This document shows, one piece after another, positions 39,301-50,165 of a DNA stretch of 64,000 bases. The DNA lies in contig CM060691.1 of NCBI GenBank assembly GCA_030686995.1, positions 93,514,743 through 93,578,742 of the forward strand. The letters are read 5' to 3'. Source of the stretch: Artemisia argyi. Its lineage: Eukaryota; Streptophyta; Magnoliopsida; Asterales; Asteraceae. A program made the position numbers and the translations under genes. Numbering within the stretch: position 1 is the stretch's first letter; each line of letters starts with the position of its first letter. The notes under the pieces were generated by a model, which worked only from the letters and a program-made list of their open reading frames with translations, was not told the origin of the DNA and made no database searches.

Positions 39301-39372
39301 GGTTCTTGGGAACTGGCAGTTAAGCGTGCTCATGTGAGAGTAGTACTGGCTTGGGTGACCTGCCGGGAAGTC
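39301..39372 (+). ncRNA. 5S rRNA-like domain in the first TRIM LTR
   Basis: AGTTAAGCGTGC (39318-39329, box A), GAGAGTAGTACTGG and TTGGGTGACCTGCCGGGAAG (39351-39370, box C) follow the plant 5S rRNA internal promoter closely. In Cassandra this region can be transcribed by RNA polymerase III. It is not a genuine 5S rRNA gene; the 5' half of 5S is not recognisable. Confidence 0.85.
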
Positions 39373-39648
39373 TTCAAATGAGGCCACAAAAACAAAGCCG
39401 TGTGCCTGCAGGCAAAGCGGACAATATTGTGGTCTGCGTAAGGCAGGGTGTTACAAGTGGTATCAGAGCCAGGTTGAGCCGTTCGGGATGGTGGGGCAAA
39501 CCTCATCGAGGACGATGAGTCCCTAAGGGGGGTGATTGTAACACCCTAGGCAAATCCCACATCGGCTGTGGCCTGGAGAGATGTTGGGCTCATAAGATAA
39601 CATTCGCCTTACAATGACACAACGCGTTTTGTGGTCTACTGCGGGTGG

Positions 39649-39720
39649 GGTTCTTAAGAACTGGCAGTTAAGCATGCTCATGTGAGAGTAGTACTGGCTT
39701 GGGTGAACTGCCGGGAAGTC
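39649..39720 (+). ncRNA. 5S rRNA-like domain in the second TRIM LTR
   Basis: Same domain as in the first LTR but with changes inside the promoter boxes: box A reads AGTTAAGCATGC and box C reads GGGTGAACTG in place of GGGTGACCTG. Pol III use of this copy is therefore less likely. Confidence 0.8.
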
Positions 39721-40512
39721 TTCAAATGAGGCCACAAAAACAAAGCCGTGAGCCTGCGGGCAAAGCAGACAATATTGTGTTCTGCGTAAGGCGGGGTGTT
39801 ACAGTAATAAGCTGTCAGTCTTTTTCAACAGATTTGTGTTATAACAAAGATTAATTTGATCTGTATGGTGACATACATTAGATGGTGTATTGTATTGATC
39901 AATTGACGATACCTCATTGCTTGAGTCCGGTGTGAGTATGTTCTCCATAGCCTGGGTCACCAACTTATCAGAAGTGACACTCTTATCATCTTCTGAATCC
40001 ATGAGTTCAGTGTTGACAGACTTAGCATCAACAGTTAAACCCAAACCCAGACAATCACTTGATTGTCCACCATGTGTCTCAGCCCTGTCATCATGCACTG
40101 GTTCATGTTTTGGCTGTCTCTCGATGTACTCTTTGACCTTATCCAAGTTTCGACGTAGCATATCTCTGTAGGTGTCAACATCTATATTTGTGTGGTCAGC
40201 GAAGCACTTCATAGTCATCTGACTATCGTAATCATAGATCATGGAGGATTTAGAGTTAAAGAAGCTATGCAGTTGTTTGCTGAGAACACATAGGGCAGCT
40301 GAGGATCCCTCATTAGATGTTTCTTTTCTGACCAATTGTTGACGTAATTGATCCAAATTCAAGATCATGATGTCTGTGAATGTTTGAACATCTTGACCGA
40401 AAAGTGTTTTGAATGCACGTTCAAATCCCATTGTGAATCCATTGCCCTCTAGCAGCATAGAAAGATGTGACTGAAGTGTTTGAAAGCATTCAATGTGACA
40501 TTCTCTTGCCAA

Positions 40513-41279
40513 TTCAACAATTTGCTTGACTGAGGAGTCGCATTCTCTTTAGGGTCCGAGCATGATTGTGCACTTGAGTCAACATACGATACTGGTCCTT
40601 TCATTTGTAAATGAAGCATACCACACATATGAGAACCAAACTAAACTCAGGTGAGTTAGTCGCAATTAAGGAGCTAATCACAAAGGGGAGCCAACCGCAG
40701 AATACCCAAACCGCAAGATATGCTAACCACAAGGACCTAACCGCAGAATACTTAGTTGCAGAAGCAGAAGACCCAAACCGCAAGATATGCAAACCACAAA
40801 GTCCTAACCGCAGAATACTTAATCGCAGAAAGCAAATCACAGTGAGCTAACCACAATAAGCTAACCGCAGACTAATTAATCGCAAGAGCTAATCGCAGTA
40901 TACAAAAATCCAAATATGTCACTTTCCTTGCGATTTGTTTGTATTCCCAAAATAGTAATCGCAATCAAACTAACCACAGATATCAGAACTTAACCGTAGA
41001 CACGCAATGGAATAGTAGACTTAACCGCAACTTAGAAATCCACCCAAAACCTAATCCAAACTTCAAGTAGATTAAAGATACGGTATAACCAACTGAAACA
41101 CAATGCACTACTAATACCAATGATCATAAAAGTACATCACTAACATGTGTAATAACACTAGAAAGATCAAACCAAGATGTTTTACAAGAAAGTGACTTCA
41201 AACTCACAAAACAACACAAAACCACATCAAATCCGATTCTACAGGGCCCTAAGATGAAACCTTGGCTCTTGATACCAAT
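40513..41279 (-). other. Copia-2 5' leader with AACCGCA motifs and primer-binding site
   Basis: Untranslated leader between the 5' LTR and gag. The minus strand has the primer site TGGTATCAAGAGCCAA (41277-41262). 40640-41040 is full of AACCGCA/AACCGCAG and AATCGCA motifs with longer direct repeats (CCCAAACCGCAAGATATGC twice). No ORF. Confidence 0.75.
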
Positions 41280-41591
41280 TGTAGAATACTAATTAAGTTG
41301 GAAACATGATTCCTTGTGGTTTGTGTGTAGCGTTGGAATTAAAATAAAGAGAGGGAGAGTGGAACCTTGAGAGAAAAAAGAATGTTAGATTGAGATTAAG
41401 TGAAGCTCCAACCCTCTCCACATACCCGGGCTGTGGATCAGGCATACAGTGGGTGAAGACCCGTCCTTCTTCCACGGTGTTACTTAAACTAATACTAATT
41501 AACTAATATATAAACTAACTACGAGCTAACTTAATGCTATTACAATGATCAGGTGACCGAGACTTTTACAGGAATATTAGTATTCCTAACA
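41280..41591 (-). repeat. Copia-2 5' LTR
   Basis: 312 bp, TGTAGAATACT...ATTCCTAACA. It lacks the GTATTTATACTTACAACATA block present in the other LTR, which removes a TATA-like sequence on one strand. Confidence 0.88.
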
Positions 41592-41735
41592 GTTCTTCTT
41601 AAGCTTTGTGTTAGTAGATTCCGCATACTTTACAAGGTCAAACAGTGTTTCAATATTAATAGTGTTGTGTTTAATTAATATTATTAAACCTTTACAAGCT
41701 ACAAAGTAGTTTGGTCAGAGTACATCGATCCAACA
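41592..41735 (+). repeat. Copia-1 3' LTR, second part
   Basis: Begins with the duplicated GTTCT and continues the Copia-1 LTR to its end CCAACA at 41735; one difference from the 5' LTR (T for A after AGTGTTG). Followed by ATTAC, the matching half of the CACTA target site. Confidence 0.92.
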
Positions 41736-41879
41736 ATTACGTTTGATAATGTATTTTAGGACTTTAGTGACTAATTTCAGAAAGTCCCCGTCCGAAGTTA
41801 ATCATCCCATAGAAAACCCATCCAAAATTAATTTATTAGAAATTAATTTTGGAAAGTCCCCTGTTTGGGACTGCTTTTT

Positions 41880-42073
41880 GAATGTTTGTCTCATTTAGAA
41901 TATGAATGCGTATAATTGATTTACTATTTGTGAAAATTTCGACAGTGTTTCCCCTTTACTACCACAAATATGTCTTTAATGCACATATTTAAGGAGTTGA
42001 GGGGAAATGTTGCCAAAATTTTTTCAAATAGTAAATTCAGTTATATGCTTTCATATATGAGACGAAACATTCA
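41880..42073. repeat. Large imperfect palindrome in the TNP2 leader
   Basis: GAATGTTTGTCTCATTTAGA at 41880 is mirrored by a GAATGTTTCGTCTCATATAT arm whose plus-strand copy ends near 42073. Arms of about 80 bp (both including TTTACTATTTG and TTTCCCCT) surround a short centre near 41980. It lies 150 bases before the TNP2 start and could be a MITE or part of the CACTA element. Confidence 0.6.
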
Positions 42074-42222
42074 GAGAGTGGGTTAGGATTACCTTCCATA
42101 GTTTGATTAGGTGAACAAAACGAACAACTTGTAATTTATCCTTTTTATATGTGTTTACGTGTAGATTTTTGTGAACATGTTTAATTCTATGTAATTATTT
42201 GTTGCATCATTAAAACGCAGTT

Positions 42223-45200
42223 ATGCCAATTGATAAGAGTTGGGTCTCATTATCTCGTGCTAGCGTTGAATTTTTAAACGGTCTTAAAGCTTTTTGCGCA
42301 TATTCCAAGTCCTTTGTGAATATTGATGGGAATGTAAGATCTCCATGTGCTGGTTGTTATAACAATGGTTGGATCCCGTACGACGCTTTGTTTGATCACA
42401 TACACACAAATGGTTGGGACAAAAGTTATACAAAATGGTATATTCACGGTGAACCGGATACCCGGACAGTAGTACCCAACACAAATCATCCTGGGACGAG
42501 TGACATGGCTGAGTTCCTTCATGATATTATTCCGAATGAGCCAACTCAAGAAAATATTGGCGAGACAAGTAACGAACCAACTCAAGCAACAATACTTCCT
42601 CAACGTAACGAGTTTGAAGCGTTACTTGAAACTGCCAACGAACCACTATACCCGAGCTGTAATTGGATGTCTTCATTGGATTTTATGGCAAAGTTTACGA
42701 ACATTAAGGTCAAAGGTAAAATGAATGACACCACATTTAACGAAACACTAAAATTTCTTCATGAATGTTTCCCACCCATTCTAGGATACAAAATCCCTTC
42801 GTCATACTGTGAAATAAAGAAGGCATATAAAACGATCGGTTTAGGATACGAATCCTTACATGCTTGTGTAAATGATTGTTTTTTATATCGGGGGGTGGGT
42901 AACGAAGATTTGCAGAATTCTCCCGTCTGCAATGCTAGTAGATGGAAAGACAAGAACAGACTAGGGAGAAAGTTCCTAACAAGGTTTTGCATTACTTTCC
43001 TATCATTCCTAGACTATAACATCTGTACAAGTCTAAACACACTGCAAAACATATGACTTGGCATGCTTCTGGGCAATCTACAAAGAACGGTAAGATGCAA
43101 CACATGGTTGATGGTGAAGCATGGAAGAAATTTGACATCAAGTATAAGAAAGAATTTGCTGATGAAAAAAGAAACGTCCGATTAGGGTTGGCTACTAATG
43201 GTTTCAACCCGTATGGCAACCTTAGTCAGTCTTACAACATGTGGCCGGTAATATTAACAACGTATAATAAGCCTCCCTGGATATGTATGAGAGAGACTTC
43301 TCTTATGTTGACATTGTTAATTCTTGGCCCTAAATCACCCGGGAAGGACATAGATATTTACTTGAGGCCTTTGATTGAAGACCTAAAGAATATATAGAAA
43401 GATGGGGTCATGACTACGAACGCTGTTATATGCACTTAATTCTGTATGAAAGCAGCGCTTTTATGGACTATCAATGACTTTCCCACTTAAAGTAGTTTTT
43501 CTGGGTGGAGTGGGCAAGGTTATAGGGCATGTCCAACCTGTAATATAGAAACTCCATCTATTCGCGTGTTAAGCAAAACTGCTTATGTTGGTCACAGAAG
43601 ATTCTTAAAAGCGAACAATAGATGCGGAAGAACAAAAGGGCATTCTATACTCCGGTTGATGATAGACCACCTCCAAAAAAATCAACCAGTGATGACATTT
43701 TGACTCAACTTGGAAGATTGCCCATACGTATCCCGGGGAAACATCCAAGTTTTGGGGGTGCGAAGAAAAAATGTGATCATGATCGCGAGTTAAATTGGAC
43801 CAAAGTATATATTTTCTACGAGCTACAGTATTGGTCTTTTCTTACACTAAAACACAATTTAGATGTCATGCATATAAAAAAAATGTGTGTGAAAGTGTGT
43901 TGGCTACTTTGTTAATGAATGACAAATCAAAAGACACCAACAAGGCAAGACAAGACTTACAGAATTTGAATATTCATGATGCTTTGTGGCTGGTGAACAA
44001 AGGCTGTGGGAAATGCTCTAAGCCTCATCCCAAGTACTCTTTAACAATTCATCAAAGATACGCATTTTATTTCAAAATTTATTTGTTCCAATTCAATTCA
44101 CGTATTCATTTCTACGACTTATTCTAATATCATGATTTTTTTTGTCAATTCATCAAATGTGTTAAACTATCTTATGGGTTCTCTAACTTCAAGCATAAAG
44201 TGATAGACAGTGATAACAACATAACAGGCTTGAAGGCTCATGACTGTCATATAATGATGCAGCGGTTACTTCCTGCTGGACTTCAAAATTACTTGAAGGA
44301 CCAAACCACCGCAACACCAATAATCGAGCTTTGTTCATTCTTCAAACAAATATGCGCTCGAACTTTGATGGTGGATGACATGTTGAAATCTAAAGAACAA
44401 CTCATCAATATTTTGTGCAGTTTCGAGTAAATCTATCCTCCAGCTATTTTTGACATTATGATTCACTTGGTTATTCATCTACCCGAAGAGGCTATTGAAG
44501 GCGGGCCTGTTTACATGAGGTGGATGTATCCATTTGAAAGATACATGAAAAAGTTCAAAAATTATGTCAGAAATAAAGCTAAGCCTGAAGGTTCAATATC
44601 GGAGGGTTATATTGCTGAAGAAGCATTAACTTTTTGTTCGCATTATTTTCGGGGTGTTGAGACGAGATTTAATCATCCTGACCAGAATGAGGACAGTCCA
44701 AGCCCAACAAGTCGATTTCAAGTGTTTCGATCAGCCTGTAAATTGAATGGTAAACAATCATTAATTCGGCTTGAACCTGCCGCAATGCAGAAAGTAGTAT
44801 GGTATGTACTACACAACACTCATGAAATCGACCCGTACATGAACGAGTACAAGAGGTACGCGTTTTATTTCAAAATTTTGTATTACATAAGTTATTATTC
44901 GACGACTTATTCTAATATCATGAACATTTATAGGGTATTTCCTGGCAATGCCCTACAAGAAGTTTGGGAACAAGGTAGACTTATTATATGTATTACCCTG
45001 TAAAAATAACTACTATTACTCATCTATATCTATTTTTAACCTTTTTTCATAGATTCGTGAATTAAAAGTAAAGGACTACCCAAGTTGTACTTCCGAGTAT
45101 TGGAATTGGCTTGTGGACCATCATGTACTGCAGTCTCAGTCGACTCTTGCATAGTGAACGGTGTGAAGTTTATCATAATCCACCTTGATTTACGTCGTTC

Positions 45201-45830
45201 AACCCAAAACAGCGGAATTTCAACTCCTAGTCCTAGCGGAGGAATGTATTATGGCCAGCTTGAAGAAATTCTCGAGCTTGATTATTTTCCGTTCAAGGTT
45301 GTGTTGTTCAAAGTCAAATGGTTCGACACTAATAATGATGCTCGCATAAAATGTTGTACCTATAGAAACATCATTACACAAATTATGACAATTGTGTATC
45401 ATTTCAAAATGAACCATACATTCTTGCAACACAAGCAACAAAAGTCTTTTACCTTTAATTCCCGGGTAAACGTGGTAATTTCAAGGCCGTCCAAGATTCT
45501 TATCATCAAAAGATTTGGGACCCGGATATCATCGTGGTAAAAGACAATCAGGATGTTGTATATAATAACACCTCATCACATGTCACACTCTCTGCTGAGT
45601 TGGATACGTTGAATTATAACACCATAAATAGAGATGTTTAGCTACCGGAAGTTGAGGCACCACCATAAATAATTATCATTGATGTCGACGACTATGATGA
45701 TATTGATTATGATGACCATGTTCCTCATGATTTAGCATATAATGGTGAAGACCACGTCGATCGAGAAGATGAAGATGAAGCTGACACTAGTAATGAGGGT
45801 TTTTATCTTAGTGATGAGGGAGATTGATCT
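42223..45830 (+). pseudogene. CACTA transposase TNP2, decayed
   Basis: The ATG at 42223 begins MPIDKSWVSLSRASVEFLNG, the N-terminal transposase-associated domain, with CAGCYNNGW. Later parts match TNP2 of En/Spm elements: HMTWHASGQSTKNGKMQHMV, ELQYWSFLTLKHNLDVMHIK, GLKAHDCHIMMQRLLPAGLQ, FFKQICARTLM, IMIHLVIHLPEEAIEGGPVY, and the C-terminal GQLEEILELDYFPFKVVLFK. The acidic tail ends near 45830. TNP2 cuts and joins DNA at CACTA ends in the nucleus. Frameshifts and stops (near 42985, 43010, 43394, 43470-43560, 43910, 44428 and after 45160) inactivate it; introns lie near 44055-44195, 44855-44936 and 44975-45052. Confidence 0.9.
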
Positions 45831-45925
45831 CAAATTGTAATTTGTTAAACGACACTTATTTTAATGAAATTGTTATCGAATGGTTAAATGTGTTCATTTA
45901 TTTATTTATTTATTATTTTTTAAGT

Positions 45926-47502
45926 AAATTACATGGATGGTCCCTGTGGTTTATCTAAAATAACAAATTTCGTCCCTCAAAGTTTAAAGTTGCACTGGTA
46001 GTCCCTAAGTTGTTAAACAAATAACACCACCGGTCCTTCAGTTTAACTGGTGTTAAGTAGTTCCATTATAATTTACACGTTAGCCCCTTAGGTTAAATAT
46101 CATTGAGTTGTTTATCCTTAATAATAACGGCTATTTATGATTTAAAGTTTCCATACATTTTTATCCATTTTTACACGTTTTCGTCCGTTTTCATACGTTT
46201 TTCTTAGTTTTCGTCTGTTTTTATAAGTTTTTGACCGTTTTTATACATTTTTGTTCGTTTTTCTTAAGTTTTTATCTGTTTTTATATGTTTTCGTCCGTT
46301 TTCTTACATTCTTATACGTTTTATCCGTTTTTGTCTATTTTTCGTACGTTTTTATCCGTTTTCGTCTGCTTTTATATGTTTTCATACATTTTCTTCCGTT
46401 TTTAAACGTGTTCAGCCGTTTTTCTTAAGTTGTCATACATTTTTATCAATTTCTATACATTTTCGTAATTTTTTTTCCATTTTTCTTAAGTTGTCATACG
46501 TTTTTATCCGTTTTCGTCCGTTTTTATACGTCTTTGACCGTTTTTATACGTTTTCATCCGCTTTTCTTACACTTTTATCCATATTCATACATTTCATACA
46601 TTTTTGCCTGTTTTCTTATATTTTTGTTTGTTTTCTTACATTTTCATATGTTTTTGTACGTTTTCATACGTTTTTATCCGGGATGAAAATGTCTAAAAAT
46701 GGATAAAAACGTACGAAGACCTATAAAATGGATGAAAAAGTATAAAGACGGATGAAGACATATAAAAACGGATAAAAACGTAAAAAATAATAGATGAAAA
46801 CGTATAAAAAGGGACGAAAACATATAAAAACAGACCAAAATGGATAAACCGTATGAAGATGTAAGAAAACGAGTGAAAACGTAAGAAAAACGGATAAAAC
46901 GTATGACAATGTAAGAAAACGGATGAAAACATAAGGAAAACGGACGAAAACGTATAAAAAACGGAAGAAAATGGATAAAAACATAAGAAAACGTATAAAA
47001 ACAGATTGAAACGTATAAAAATGGATGATAACTTAAGAAAAACGGACGAAAACATATAAAAACGTATGAAGATGGATGAATACATGTAAAGATGGACAAA
47101 ATAGATATAAACGTAAGAAACGGACAAAAACGGATAAAACGTATAAAACCGTAAGAAAAATGAACGAAAATGTATAAAAATGGTCAAAAACATATAAAAT
47201 CGGACGAATATGGATAAAAACGTAAGAAACCGTTTAAATATGGACGAAAGCATATAAAAACGGATAAAAACATATGGAAACTTTAAATTGTAGACAACCG
47301 TTATTATTAAGGATAAACGATGCAACGATATTTAACCAAAGAGGCTAACGTGTAAATTATAACGGAAATACTTATCATCAGTTAAACTGAAGGATCGGTG
47401 GTGTTATTTGTCTACCAACTTAGGGACTACCAGTGCAACTTTAAACTTCGAGGGACGAAAGTTGTTATTTTGGACAAACCACATGGACCATCCATGTAAT
47501 TT
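45926..47502. mobile_element. Foldback element: two nearly 0.8-kb inverted arms of short tandem repeats
   Basis: The ends read AAATTACATGGATGGTCCCT and its complement (47483-47502). The outer 240 bases of each arm are unique sequence (TTAACTGGTGTTAAGTAGTT and similar). The inner 500-600 bases are degenerate repeats of TTTTATACGTTTTCGTCCG on the left and CGGACGAAAACGTATAAAA on the right. The arms meet near 46680. The Phe/Ile/Arg-rich frames in it are artefacts of the repeat. No transposase; the target duplication is unclear. Confidence 0.85.
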
Positions 47503-47535
47503 GCTCTTTTTTTGTATAAATTGTTATTTATTTGA

Positions 47536-47764
<229 letters not shown>

Positions 47765-47768
<4 letters not shown>

Positions 47769-47995
47769 AAAATATACCACTGGTCCCTGAACTTTCCACG
47801 AAACATCGCATGGCACCCTAACTTTCTAAAAATGTCGTGTGGCGCCAAAACATGTGAAATTGAGGCCGAATGCGTCCCTTGACCACTTTTGTCTCAGTCA
47901 ACGCTCAAACTTTGGTACATTTCCAAGGGTAAAATAGGCAAAATACATTTATCAGCACACTATGGTTAAATTAACCATGACATATGATAGTTTAG
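47765..47995 (+). repeat. Left long inverted repeat
   Basis: Starts GACAAAAATATACC and ends CATATGATAGTTTAG; includes TGGCACCCTAACTTTCTAAA and GGCCGAATGCGTCCCTTGAC, both also found inverted at 54576-54810. Confidence 0.85.
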
Positions 47996-48206
47996 AAACC
48001 ACTAAGAACTATGCTTCGCAACTTGAGCCTATCTTCTCTGATGCGCTAGTTATTATTCGCGCGATAACCAATTAACCCACAAAACAAACACACTTACATA
48101 CCATAATTACACAAACCCTTATCCAGACCATCACCGGTAAATCAAAAACCAAAACCAGTCACCCATTTCCAGAAGTCAAAGACCCAACTAAAATTCCAAC
48201 ATTACA

Positions 48207-49619
48207 ATGTCTTTTGGAGAAAGTGTGTTCACTGATATGGCAGATTATATCAGCAACTTGCCAGATCACGTGACCACTAATATTATGAACCAATTGCCGC
48301 TAAAAGATCCGGTGAGGACCGATAGTTTAGCCAGAAGCTGGAGGTTTAAGTGGACTTTGCTGACGGATGTCATAGTTGATGAGGATTTGTTTTACTATTT
48401 AACAAATACCTTTGAAGGGAGGCATATTACTAGGCTTTTACTTCAGCTTAATGGGCCAGTAAGATGGTTTGTGTTCTCCGTAGAGCCCAAAATGCTATTT
48501 GGACAAGACGACTTGAATTATGAAGACATTTATGAGTGGCTTTTGTTTTTGGCTCTGATCGGAGTTGAGGATCTCACAATTTAAAACTGGTATGGTGAGC
48601 CAGTTACTTTCCCAACCCAACTTTACTATCGTCAGGAGTTGAAATTTCTCGAACTTCATTGTTGTACTTTTCCCACTATGACAAGTTTTAGGGGTTTTTC
48701 AAAGCTACTCAGCTTAGAATTGTGTAATGTCAATTTTCATACTGGTACAGTTTGGGACTTAGTTGCTGGTTGTCCCTTGCTTGAGTCTCTAAATATGGAT
48801 CGTTGTACTACAAACGAGATGAGACTATAAGATATTGCAATTCTTAGCAATTTGAAGAAGTTAAATGTGTCATTTGGTATTTGGAACCATCCTATGACAA
48901 TAAGAACTTCCAATATCTTTCAGTTGTTAAATGTTCCTAAACTTGAGACCCTTACCATGGATTTTCAAGACTGCAATGTAAGACGTATTTCATTTTTTCA
49001 CTTCAACTTACATAATGTTAAAGTAATTTCTAACATTCATGCAATGTTAGCTTTGAAACTAAAGAAAATTCGTCCTTTTGTAGTTGTTGGAAGAAGGTAC
49101 CTCCTGGATGAATGTCCGTGTGGCCTTTCTATCACTCAAGTCTCTTGAGATATACGGGGTCGATTTTGGGAATAATGCAATGGTTTCATTGATCGTTCAA
49201 ATGATTCGTGGGTCTTCAATTATGCAAAGGCTAGAAACCAGGGTAAGTGGAATGCATATGTATGAAAGACATCATATAAAATTCCAATTGTTGTGCATAT
49301 GAATAGTCTCTCATTTTGCAGGCCATATACACGCTTACTTATGTACTTTTGGAGATTGATTCATTTGATGTAACCATCAACAAAATGACCATGGGGCAGC
49401 TTTAAACTGTGGTGTTTCATTCTTTCCCTAAAACAGAGAATGAAATACTATAATAAGGTTCGTACTTGCATGTTCCCCCTTAGTGAAGAAAATTTATATC
49501 CATGACTGCAATTTGACTCCTGATGAGAATCAAAACATCAAGTTGAACTGGGATTTGGCAAGGAGGCTGTTGAAACTCCATCGAGCTTCCCCCACAACTG
49601 GGGTAGATTTCTTTTACTG
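48207..49619 (+). pseudogene. F-box/LRR (FBD-type) gene, decayed
   Basis: The ATG at 48207 leads to an F-box (YISNLPDHVTTNIMNQLPLK; TDSLARSWRFKWTLL) like that of the FBD/LRR F-box proteins of plants, which recruit substrates to SCF ubiquitin ligases. Leucine-rich repeats follow: LKFLELHCCTFPTMTSFRGF, LLSLELCNVNF, CPLLESLNMDRC, LKKLNVSFGIWNHP. The same frame runs through TAA stops at 48582-48584 and 48828-48830; near 49085 it shifts and continues LSLKSLEIYGVDFGNNAMVS. A GT/AG intron probably lies at 49241-49320. The tail NIKLNWDLARRLLKLHRASP runs to a stop near 49619. Clearly non-functional. It lies inside the inverted-repeat-bounded segment. Confidence 0.85.
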
Positions 49620-50165
49620 ATTCTAGTTTATGTATGGGTTGAATACCCTAAGACAACTAAAATGCCTGTGATTCGAATGGTTACTTTGTATAATGCCTAT
49701 GTTGCTAACCAAATGCAATGGCAAGTTTGACTTTTGGAAGTCAAACGTGCAAATGGTAAAGGTTATTTGGCATTTGCAATTTTTACAATGCCTATGTTGG
49801 TCACCAAATGTAATGGCAAGTTCGAATGTTTATTTTGTGTCTTTATGTTTAGTGTTTTAAGTAATGAATATATTGTTTTTGAGTTTCTTATGGGTCGGTA
49901 AGGATTTAATGGGGTGCAGTTAATTAATTTTACAAATTACACCGTAGGTCCCTAAGCTTGTAAACTCAATGTACCATGTTGTGAATACGTCACTACATTT
50001 TGGGTGGGAATTGTACCTACATTGGTGAAAATGTAGACAACCTTAGGGACCAAGTATGAAATAAAAATTGTTATTAAACCCCTCCACCGTCTCTTCACTA
50101 AGAAGGTATTAACTTTAGCGAGTAACCCAATAAACCCATCAACAAGCTTTTCCTTACATTTCCCC
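49620..50165. other. Non-coding spacer
   Basis: No gene. A 17-base phrase with TTATTTTGTGTC / AATGCCTATGTTG repeats twice (49692-49820: ATGCCTATGTTGCTAACC and ATGCCTATGTTGGTCACC), suggesting an old local duplication. Confidence 0.5.

Larger units (their letters stand above)
39189..39803 (+). mobile_element. Cassandra-type TRIM retrotransposon
   Basis: Two 267-bp direct repeats (39189-39455 and 39537-39803) start (TG)TAACACCC and end GGTGTTACA. The first has GA in place of TG. Between them are only 81 bases: a primer site TGGTATCAGAGCCAGG at 39458 and a purine tract CTAAGGGGGGTGAT just before the second LTR. Both LTRs contain a 5S rRNA-like domain, the defining mark of Cassandra elements. No coding capacity. 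It lies inside the gag of Copia-2. No matching target duplication was found. Confidence 0.9.
38080..40512 (-). pseudogene. Copia-2 gag-like protein, interrupted by a Cassandra TRIM
   Basis: Minus strand. 40512-39799 gives MARECHIECFQTLQSHLSML, with LRQQLVRKETSNEG and acidic linkers. The TRIM (39803-39189) interrupts it; 39170-38775 resumes as a coiled coil (FNQLQKRFLQLQKYCMELEI), and after a frame change 38778-38080 gives LRVENETLKVKCKELCESLK and a basic, Ser/Thr-rich tail. The last residues, SPMTGDMSTHM, look like the SRHMTGD stretch that follows the protease DSG in complete Copia elements, so the frame probably ends at a deletion that removed pol. This long-gag type with a leucine-rich coiled coil and Lys-rich tail is common in Asteraceae Copia elements. 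No CCHC knuckle was found. Confidence 0.7.
22548..41591 (-). mobile_element. Copia-2: non-autonomous LTR element with gag and long accessory ORF, no pol
   Basis: LTRs at 22548-22884 (3') and 41280-41591 (5') start TGTAGAATACT and end ATTCCTAACA. They are flanked by a perfect GTTCT duplication (22543-22547 and 41592-41596). The primer site next to the 5' LTR reads TGGTATCAAGAGCCAA on the minus strand. Gag lies at 40512-38080 and a long accessory polyprotein at 30242-26054. No integrase, reverse transcriptase or RNase H is found in between; that gap holds a gypsy insertion. By eye the LTRs differ by about six substitutions and two indels. Confidence 0.88.
12561..41735 (+). mobile_element. Copia-1: Ty1/copia LTR retrotransposon with accessory ORF, itself interrupted by Copia-2
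   Basis: LTRs of 526 bp (12561-13086 and 22161-22547 joined to 41592-41735) start TGTTGGG and end CCAACA. A TGGTATCAGAGC primer-binding site follows the 5' LTR, and a purine tract ends immediately before the 3' LTR. The internal order is gag, protease, integrase, reverse transcriptase, RNase H (Ty1/copia order), then an accessory ORF. By eye the LTRs differ at five of 526 positions. Flanking bases are GTTAC and ATTAC. Many stops and frameshifts plus lost catalytic residues mean it cannot move on its own. Without Copia-2 it is about 10.1 kb. Confidence 0.92.

Noticed and set aside
39301..39720. Genuine 5S rRNA genes
   Set aside because: Only the 3' half of 5S is present, inside LTRs with primer site and purine tract between them; this is a Cassandra TRIM.
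39181..39735. Two short ORFs beginning MASFEDFPA on the minus strand
   Set aside because: They are antisense readings of the 5S-like TRIM LTRs.
46231..47325. Long Phe/Ile/Arg/Ser-rich reading frames on both strands
   Set aside because: They translate the short tandem repeats of the foldback element; several frames are open at once and none has protein-like composition.
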